NCBI RefSeq assembly: GCF_000001735.4
Contig: NC_003074.8
Coordinates: 11,346,101-11,410,100 of the forward strand
Origin: Arabidopsis thaliana
Taxonomy: Eukaryota; Streptophyta; Magnoliopsida; Brassicales; Brassicaceae
Length of the DNA stretch: 64,000 nt
Direction: 5' to 3'
Position 1 is the stretch's first letter; the number at the start of each line of letters is the position of its first letter. The notes below the pieces were generated by a model that was given only the letters and a program-made list of their open reading frames with translations, was not told the DNA's origin and did not search any database. Positions 57,014-64,000 of this stretch are shown here, piece after piece. The translations under genes and the position numbers were made by a program.

Positions 57014-58080
57014 TGGGGTCGGATTCCCTCACAAGTAAGACCGAACCAAACAGTCATAAGAATAACAATCACCTCATGATTAAATATATGATAGACTCCG
57101 AGGCTAGAACAAAGCATCTCGGGACCTTATTCGGTCAACCGTCTCAAAGAGTTCATAAATTGGCTCGGGTGGTAACCCTTTGAACACAGCCGGAGCCGAC
57201 CGCGAGAACACTACGGAAAATATCTATATCGCTTTGGGGGACAATCAACTGAGCTCAATAGACATCTGTCAAGCGTGCCCCGAGCCGGTACATACTGTTT
57301 GCCCCGAAACTAGCTCTCAAACGACCACCGAGCCTTGAAGAACACCTGAGGCAAAGACTTGTAAAAACCATTCATTCTCAAAGGATCATTTTCCGGAAAA
57401 AATAGGATCATTTCTCGGACTTTCGGAAATGATAAAGGAGAATCTCTGAAGATAATGTCGAATCAGGAAATCTTTCCGAAGCCTCCAAAAATTAAGGAAA
57501 ATATACTTAGGAAGATTATCCTCCTGAACCGACTTAAGGATAAATGAAAATCTTCCGAGAATATCGCTAGAGAGGCGGTTTAACGACCCTATATAAAGTG
57601 CCTCAGGGACTTCACAAAAGGGATATCTTTGGATATTCACAAGAAAGACACAATTTTATACCCAAAGAGAACTACGAATGGCTTGATCCCTTCATAGGGT
57701 ACATAGGCAATCCATCACGGATGCAGCTATACCTTCTAAAAACCCTAATTCCTTCTCTGTACTTGAGCAAAACCCTAATGTATTTCATAAGAGATTAGAA
57801 CCTCTTTTGTAATCGAGTCTTGGATGGAATACCTATTTAAGAGAAATTACTAGATTTGTTTTCCCTCTCTAAACAAATTTATTGTGTGAATCCTTGGTTC
57901 AACAATTGGCGCCGCCTGTGGGGACAAAAAAGAACTCTCTTCGCATATCATTCATCCAAGTTTTCGATGTACGCTCATCAAGCCAAGACAATCAGATCCG
58001 TCTACTTGTGGGGCGATCTCCCGTCAAGGTTCAATGAACCAGGTGACGTATAACCTGTTCACGGATTGCCCCGGAGATCA
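57014..58080 (+). mobile_element. Ty3/Gypsy (Tat-like) 5' LTR with primer-binding site and truncated leader
   Basis: A higher-GC LTR runs from about TGGGGTCGGATTCCCTC (57014) to GGTTCAACA (57904). Directly after ATT comes TGGCGCCGCCTGTGGGGAC (57907-57925), the tRNA-type primer-binding site typical of Tat/Athila-lineage Gypsy elements. About 150 bp of leader follows and then homology is lost; no gag or second LTR is present. The LTR includes a TATATAAAG TATA-like box (57591-57599), consistent with plus orientation. The left boundary is tentative because no target duplication can be checked. Confidence 0.75.
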
Positions 58081-58329
58081 GATTTCCAGAGAATCTAACC
58101 GTAGCTCAATCGGATATCTCTTCTCAAAGTTATCTCCGGTTTTCTGAAGTTGATGCTGTCTGTTTCTGACAAATGATCTCATAACTCCCTTTCTGCAAAC
58201 AACAAATCTCTCAACTCCTCTTATTATCTTTATATCCCTTTCTCTTTTAATGAGATGTGTATAGACCAATTTACCCCTCCTCCTTCTTTCTCTAATATTC
58301 ATTATAAAATTAAATAATTTTAGAAAAAC
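58081..58329. other. Junction between the Gypsy fragment and the VANDAL relic
   Basis: No gene. The boundary between the two elements lies here but neither end is recognisable. VANDAL-type MULEs often lack clear terminal inverted repeats, which would explain why no edge is visible. Confidence 0.35.
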
Positions 58330-58980
58330 AAAAAAAAATTGAACCGAAAAAAAAACAGAATCCCCAAAACTCTCTCTCCTCTCCTCTGAAGCTCGAGCTC
58401 ACTCTCTCTCTCGCTCACTCATCGCTCTCTTGCCGGAATTCGCTCACCATTGTTGCCATATCCTTATCTTCGGCGAGCTTCGTCGACATAAAAAGAAAAG
58501 GTATGTTTCTCGAGCTGAATAAAGCTTAAAATTGAAGATTAGAACTAAGAGATTTTGTCAATTTGATTTAAGATTAAACAAATTGTGTTTGGGTATGCAC
58601 ATTGGAAGTTTATGCATACCGCCTGGGTTGAATAGATCTGTAAATGGGTAAAAAATGGATTACCCATAGTGAATTGTAGTTTTGAACCCGAAACCATTCA
58701 ATTTGAGCTCTTGTCCGGAAATACATCTGGTAGAACTGAGTATAACTGCACATGATTCAATTGAAAAATATATATTTAGTATGACTTAGTTGCACTAGTA
58801 TTAACCATTTACATGTAGTATTTATTTGGTACAGTTGTATTACCAATTTTCATGTAGTATTATTAGTTATACCTATATTATACAAATAGGTGTAGTATGA
58901 TTAGTTATACTTGTGTTATCCAGAATTGTAGTATAACTAGTATATCTGACAGAGTTTTTGTATTGTTGTCATAGGATACA

Positions 58981-60540
58981 ATGATGGAAAATGTCATCAT
59001 ATATTTTAGATGGAAAGATCGAGCGTACAACTTGATGATGAATACACCAGGAGGGAAAATAACTCTCTCCATGTTAGAAAGTAGGATTTGCTGAAGCTTG
59101 GATTAGATGAAAGTAAGGTTAAAGTGCAAATGAAGTACAATGCAGTGATGTTGGGACCAACTCAAGATCATACACATTAGTGATGATGAGGATGTCAGTG
59201 TCTATATATCTTCAGGTGAAATGGTTAATAGATATTCTTTGACTGTTGACGTCATCACTCCACCGGAATTGCCCAGGAACTGTCTAGAGTGGAGGTCGTC
59301 AATAAAAGTTCTATTGGTAAGAACTATGCTGATTTGGGTTCAAATGAGGATGAAATGAGAGATTATGCAACCATCGTGATGGGCGAATTGGAGGGACAAG
59401 GAACAGAACAAAATGAGGTAATAGTGGAGGTTGATGATACTCAAGATCCTGAGATTGGATCACGTGATGATAGGGATGATGATGATAGGGGTGATGAATA
59501 CGTTGAACCACCGCCTGCTGTAGAATCTAGTCAGTTTAAGAAAGAATGGGAAGACAGTATCAGTTTGACTTTGCGAGAAGAATTTCCAAGCAGGGCAGCA
59601 TTGCACGAAGTGGTGGACAAAGGTGCATTTGCTAACAGTTTTGGTTATGTTATTAAAAAGTCTGATAAAGAGCGGTATGTCCTAACGTGTTCAAAAGTAA
59701 ATTATGACTGGCGTATATGAGCTTCATGTATTCAAGATACAAGTATTTACTCTATTAGAAGGTACAACAAGATGCATACTTGTACCCGGATTAGTAAGAG
59801 TAATACAAGGATGAGGAAGAGGAAAGGTACCCCTGAATTAGTAGCAGCTCTTCTTCATGATACTTTTCCTGGACTGTTGGAAACTCCAGCTCCTAAGGTT
59901 ATCATGAAGCTTGTTCAAACAAAATTAGGTGTGAAGATATCATACTCCACCGCATTGAGAGGGGAAAGGCAAGCCGTTTGTGATTTAAAAGGTAGCGCGG
60001 AAGATAGCTACAAGGATATCAATTGTTATTTGTACATGTTGAAGAAGGTAAATGAAGGTACAGTAACATATCTGAAGTTGGATGAGAGCGGGAAATTCCA
60101 ATACCTATTCATAGCTTTGGGAGCTAGCATTGAAGGCTTTCAAGCGATGAGGAAAGTGATAATTCTGGATGCAACACATTTGAAGAAAGTATCCATGTAT
60201 TCACGCGTTAGCCGCTTTCATTGCATTCGAGAGCGATACAACAAGAACTCGAGGTATGAAATTACATGAATTGGTTTCAAAATATTATTGGGCGGAATTG
60301 TGGGCATTGGCGTATTATAGGACTATTTATTTAGTCCCGGATAGATCACAGTGGGATATCCCGGATGACATCAAAGCGTTGAAGGTATTACCTCTGCCTC
60401 GGAAAAAGAAGAAGGGTAGAACAAAAGTACTTAGGTTTCCATCCACCGGAGAAAGACGTCCAAAACGTCAAAGGACTCAGAACAAAAGGAGGCTGAGACA
60501 GTCGTTGCAATGGTTGTTATTTGGCACCCATAGTATTTGA
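58981..60540 (+). pseudogene. MuDR/VANDAL transposase, internally deleted and frameshifted
   Basis: The start ATG at 58981 or 58984 gives NVIIYFRWKDRAYNL and NTPGGKITLSMLESRIC, the N-terminal domain of VANDAL transposases, broken near 59090. The frame resumes at 59289-59718 (acidic linker, then LREEFPSRAALHEVVDKGAF, the MuDR DNA-binding domain) and 59772-60200 (LVAALLHDTFPGL, VKISYSTALRGERQAV, then ILDATHLK with the first catalytic Asp). At about 60188 it jumps to PCIHALAAF, the end of the SWIM zinc finger, and the C-terminus (YYRTIYLVPDRSQWDIP, RRPKRQRTQNKRR). The remaining DDE residues and most of the SWIM finger are deleted. Confidence 0.88.
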
Positions 60541-60632
60541 TTTTAATCATTGTAAACCTTATTCGCGTTGTGCAACTATGTAACACTAGAATTTCTTTCA
60601 GTTAATACTAAATTTTAATTCACTGGGAATAC

Positions 60633-62633
60633 TGTGAGACCCCGTCCCGGACGTCTCGGCGTCCGGCAACCTTGGACTCACGTTCGCGCCTCTTCCCGAC
60701 CAAACCTCTTAATTTTTTTGCGATTCAATATAGAATTGCCTTTACGAGGCCTTATTCTATAATCGCTCTCTTATTACACAGCGGAAGTCTTTCTAACCTT
60801 GGTTTAGTTCTAACTAACTCTTGTACCGGTTTCATCGTCTTTATCCCTTAGACTTAGATCGATCCTTTACTCGGTCAAGACATGCATATTGTTCGCTAAC
60901 CATTCTAGGCCTAACAATCGCATATTCCTTTATCCTATTTTCACGGTCAATTCCCAAACGTCTACCTTAACTAATAAGTTAGATCGTTACATACCTTGGC
61001 CAACATGCGGATGTGATTCCTTAGATCGTTTGTCGCCTTATTCCATTCGTTCCACGATTCAGATCCGATCGTGTATTGATGGACCAATCTCTATCGTTAC
61101 TTAGCCATACAACCAACCAACCCTACTGGTCTAAGTACAAAGATAAAAGATTGGGGATCGTACGATTCCCTTGGTTCACGATGGCCCAATCAAGCTATTG
61201 GCTCATTGGTCCATCCGTTCTCCAAACATACGTCCCTCCGGCTACATGGTCAACGATTGAGCCCTCGGCTTATCGAACTATCCATGTTTCCGATCCGGTT
61301 GTTTAACACTACGACCGCCCATGGTTTACTAACCGTCTACCCGTCCGGTCCATGGTGGTCTGTAAAACTTTCGGCTTAACGATCCATCCATGCGGTCCGA
61401 ACGATATCCTTATCACACCCAAGGGTCCGTGGATTCATCCACCGGATCATCGTAGGCTAGCCCATGAAATCCTTCTTCCGTCGGCCTTAGGTTTGCTCGC
61501 GTGTCCAACATCCGTTTTGTCCATTGGTTCCCACCGTGGACTTTCCCGTTGGTTATCCATTGAGTCACCATTTGGTCTTACAGATCTCCGATCGGTTTCA
61601 CCATGGCTGAGGAGATAGATACATGAAGGCAGCCGCGATATTGATCCTATATGGTGAATCACGTTCCTTACCCATTCTTGGTGCTTTCTCCCTTTACCGG
61701 TAAGATTGCATCCATGGGCGATCCTTGGGTGTGTTCGGATGCACTTATCCTTGTGCTTTCTCGAACACTTTTCTCGATCCATCCCATCCGACGATCGGTC
61801 TGTCCGACCTGTTTCGTGCGACGATCGGCCTATCCCATTCGACGATTGGTCTGTCCGATCCGATCCGTCCGACGATCGGTCTGGCCGATCCGATCCGACG
61901 AGCGGTCTACCAGATCCGATTCGTCTCTAAGACGAACGGTCTACCCTCTCCATCCTCTACACTCCATCGAACCGTTGGGCCGGGAGGTAGCATGCGCATC
62001 AGTTCGGTCGAGTTATACTCGCCGAGCCGCACCCCCTTTCCGACCAACAACTTTGAGATGTGTTGGGACACTTTTAAGAATGTTTTATGGTGTCTGGACG
62101 TTGTGAGATGATCCCAAAGGCCTTGGGCGTCCTCCCTTATATAGGGGGCGAATGGATGCTTCCCGAAGCATCACATCCGGTCCTTGCACCCTTCCGAAAG
62201 GTCACATCCGTTCCTTGCATCCTTCCGAAAGGTCACATCCGTTCATTGCATCCTTTGGGCGATGCAACCGTTCATTGGTACCTGCTCGACCTTACACCTT
62301 TTGGCCGAGACACCTCTTCACCCGTGAGCTACCATAGTCCACCAGCTCGAGTGTCAGCTGACCGGACCACCCAGCTGGGTCAGTACTCGATCAGCTCACC
62401 GAGCTCAGTTGAGCTGTCGGTCAGCTCACCTAGCTGAGCTAGCTAGTCTTCCAGCTGGTTTAGCTCACCTAGCTTAGCTAGCTAATTCATCCAGCTTGTC
62501 CAACTCACCTAGCTGGTTCAGCTTGATCTTTCTCGTTCTTCCGACTAAGTATTTTAGTCCGTTCCTCGACCATGATCTCATTTTCTCCTAAAACAAACCG
62601 GCCTCTTTATGAACGAGGGACGCGGTCATTACA
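60633..62633. mobile_element. Solo LTR, 2001 bp, target duplication AATAC
   Basis: Starts TGTGAGACCCCGTCCCGG and ends GCGGTCATTACA. Perfect 5-bp duplications AATAC flank it (60628-60632 and 62634-62638). GC content is clearly higher than the surroundings, with many CCGG and GATCGG sites. Open stretches of up to 150 codons are found in several frames because of this composition but show no retroelement domains. Size and ends suit a Ty3/Gypsy LTR. It landed within the repeated GAATAC/ATACT array of the VANDAL relic. Confidence 0.93.
61785..61925. repeat. Short tandem repeats CGACGATCGGTCTG-type within the solo LTR
   Basis: A unit of 29-36 bp with core CGACGATCGGTCT, then CCGATCCGATCC, recurs about five times. 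A second simple region at 62395-62520 is rich in AGCT, with CACCTAGCT and GAGCTAGCTAG phrases. Both are internal to the LTR, and neither is coding. Confidence 0.75.
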
Positions 62634-62790
62634 AATACAAGTATAACGATAATACTGTGAATACAGGGAAATACTAGGATTTGACAATAATACCGAGCAT
62701 ACAGGAGAATACTAGGATTAGACGATAATACTGAGAATACAGGAGAATACTATGATTTGACGATAATACTGGAAATACAAGTATAACTAT
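62634..62790. repeat. VANDAL motif array, units of about 40 bp
   Basis: After the LTR target duplication, about three units contain GAATACTAGGATTAGACGAT or variants, then AATACTGAGAATACAGG. ATAATACTG occurs exactly at 62649-62657, 62725-62733 and 62763-62771. The left continuation of the array (GGGAATAC) is at 60625-60632, so the array was split by the solo LTR. Confidence 0.75.
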
Positions 62791-63317
62791 TGAAGGATAT
62801 TAAAATTTGAATTTATGTTTGTTTCAAACATCAAATATTAAATAGACTATGCAGAGATGAAGAACTCTTAAAAATTAATTAAAACGAATTAAATTAGGGA
62901 AAAAAATATATGGTCAATATACATGCTAATAGACTCTAACCTACATATTCGTTATACTTTTAAGCTCACTTTTGATATAAACTCCAACTTAGAATTGAAA
63001 TTATACAATTTTATATATTGTTAACATGTGATTACATTAAACCTTTAGAATTTAATAGTGATAGACTTCCCTCAACTGAACAACTAGATAAATCATTTTG
63101 AAGGATATGTAATATTGCCTAAACTGGAAAACACGAAATATACAACTACGTGGATATTTTGTACAACCAAAAACTAGGGTACAACTAACTCTAAAAAAAC
63201 GGCGTACATGTCTAAATTACTGCGCCCACGTGGAAATCACCTTTACCTCCAAAAATTAACTTTCCCTCCAATTTCAATTTCCCCCCAAATCCAAACAAAA
63301 TTTCCCCCAAAACCAAA
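62791..63317. other. AT-rich region upstream of the GRF zinc-finger gene
   Basis: No gene. It presumably holds the promoter of the gene starting at 63502. CGCCCACGTGG (about 63221-63231) contains a CACGTG box about 275 bp before the start codon, and CCTCCAAAA and CCCCCAAAT pyrimidine/A-rich phrases follow. Confidence 0.4.
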
Positions 63318-63385
63318 CAATTATCTTCTCTCTCTCTCTCGAAATTCATTCTCTCTCTTCAAATCATTCTCTCTCTCTCTTCAAA

Positions 63386-63417
<32 letters not shown>

Positions 63418-63480
63418 CTTCTCTCTCTCGTCGGAATTCACTCTCCCTCTCTCTCTCGATCTCAAATCATTCTCTCTCTC
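63318..63480. repeat. CT microsatellite in the 5' leader of the GRF gene
   Basis: Runs of CT dinucleotides are broken by copies of CGAAATTCATT or TTCAAATCATT. Such CT-rich leaders are common near transcription starts in Arabidopsis. The segment CGTCGGAATTCACTC (about 63429-63443) resembles GCCGGAATTCGCTC in the leader of the VANDAL transposase (about 58432-58445). Confidence 0.85.
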
Positions 63481-63501
63481 TCGAAATTCCTTCAATCAGC
63501 T

Positions 63502-63990
63502 ATGGATCGATTGTGTGAGAGTGACCCATGGTATGATGAGATGAAGAGCGCTAAGAGGATAATGCAACAACTAGAAGAAGTCGCAATGATGGAAGAAATT
63601 CCGATAATTTGTCCTTGTGGTGGACGCATCCTTGACATAATCTCTGAGAAAGACGGTGACAAAGGAAAAAGATACTATGAATGCACCGATTATAAGGTAA
63701 ATTGAAGATATCATCAATCTTGTTTTAGAATAATTGATTAAGCAATAAGAATTCATGTTTTGTAGAATGATGGGTTACACATTCAGAAACTTTGGGATAA
63801 AGCTATGGTAGAAGAGGTGAATAGGTTAAGAGAGCAAGTTGATAACCATCACCAAAAGATTCAAAGCTTGGAGTACTCTAACCAAGAAGTGCTTTCGGAG
63901 TTTGATGAGATCCAAAAAAAGATGGGGACTTTGTGGAGAGTGAGGAATTATTGGGTTTGTGTGAACTTAATTTCTGTCTTTGTTTTGTAA
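63502..63990 (+). CDS. GRF-type zinc finger protein with C-terminal membrane anchor (At4g04775-like)
   Basis: Two exons, 63502-63696 and 63766-63990, joined by a GT-AG intron (donor GTAAAT, acceptor TTGTAG), encode 139 residues. The GRF zinc finger has ligands Cys37 and Cys39 (CPCGG), Cys61 (YYEC) and His70, followed by a conserved Trp75 (KLWDKAM). GRF fingers bind nucleic acids in several proteins. After it comes a coiled coil (about 80-115, VNRLREQVDNHHQKIQSLEY) and a hydrophobic C-terminus (YWVCVNLISVFVL) that looks like a tail anchor. This architecture matches a large Brassicaceae family of small GRF proteins of unknown function, often found among transposons. The gene is intact. Whether it belongs to the adjacent VANDAL element or is host-derived cannot be settled here. 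Confidence 0.8.
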
Positions 63991-64000
63991 GACTTTTATT

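Larger units (their letters stand above)
58330..62800 (+). mobile_element. VANDAL-type Mutator-like element relic with a nested solo LTR
   Basis: It comprises a CT-rich 5' leader with an intron (donor AAAAG/GTATGT at 58499-58500, acceptor TCATAG near 58974), a MuDR-type transposase pseudogene (58981-60540) and a repeat-rich non-coding 3' region. AGTAT/ATACT motifs are frequent: TAGTATTAT at 58855, and ATAATACTG at 62649, 62725 and 62763. These fit YAGTATTAY, which I recall as the motif bound by the VANDAL21 anti-silencing protein VANC21. A solo LTR (60633-62633) interrupts the 3' part. Ends were not defined. Confidence 0.7.

Noticed and set aside
61352-62437. Several overlapping frames of 60-150 codons in GC-rich DNA
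   Set aside because: They lie inside a solo LTR defined by TG/CA ends and AATAC duplications; low stop density follows from composition.

Overview
This window is plant nuclear DNA from a Brassicaceae genome, almost certainly Arabidopsis (A. thaliana or a very close relative). It is AT-rich, genes carry GT-AG introns, and plant transposon families predominate. Three host genes on the minus strand stand in the order I remember for A. thaliana chromosome 3 near At3g29575-At3g29590: an ABI5-binding protein (AFP3-like, 36316-37557), a MATH/coiled-coil protein (48575-49771) and a BAHD anthocyanin malonyltransferase (5MAT-like, 52817-54166). The locus assignment rests on recognition, not on a search.

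The left 36 kb is a repeat graveyard. 1-5617: a Helitron end, direct repeats and a 3.1-kb palindrome whose arms both carry a broken DUF1985-type gene. 6414-11772: two inverted 3' halves of a Sirevirus (Ty1/Copia) meeting at an assembly gap of 100 N; the right arm keeps an env-like reading frame, multiple polypurine tracts and an LTR. 12723-13912: a tandem 595-bp duplication. 14055-16748: a non-autonomous element with inverted ends, packed with the 8-mer GTACGTAC. 17706-18725: a secreted protein made of eight 38-residue repeats, which I do not recognise and consider the most interesting gene. 20036-20290: a LINE RNase H scrap. 21874-26400: a Helitron remnant with an RPA1-like pseudogene, split by a solo LTR that is itself split by a second solo LTR; both have perfect 5-bp target duplications. 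27112-28915: a large foldback element. 30836-34460: a solo LTR whose 3' end plus host flank was amplified into six 453-bp units.

The right part alternates genes and insertions. The AFP3-like gene has six CACGTG boxes upstream. A deleted Copia element (41708-48318, target duplication CAATC) is split by a deleted chromodomain Gypsy element (42471-46261) and ends about 250 bp past the MATH gene. A hAT element with a perfect 8-bp target duplication (50080-51052) carries a 30-bp minisatellite. A decayed second MATH gene lies at 51690-52215. Beyond the acyltransferase come three diverged 250-bp repeats, a Tat-like Gypsy LTR with primer-binding site (57014-58080), a VANDAL/MuDR relic whose transposase lost its catalytic core (58330-62800) and whose motif array is split by a 2.0-kb solo LTR, and an intact GRF zinc-finger membrane protein gene (63502-63990).

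No operon-like cooperation is expected. The host genes concern ABA signalling, an uncharacterised MATH protein and anthocyanin decoration. The rest records repeated transposition, nesting, LTR recombination and local duplication. All boundaries and identities were read by eye.
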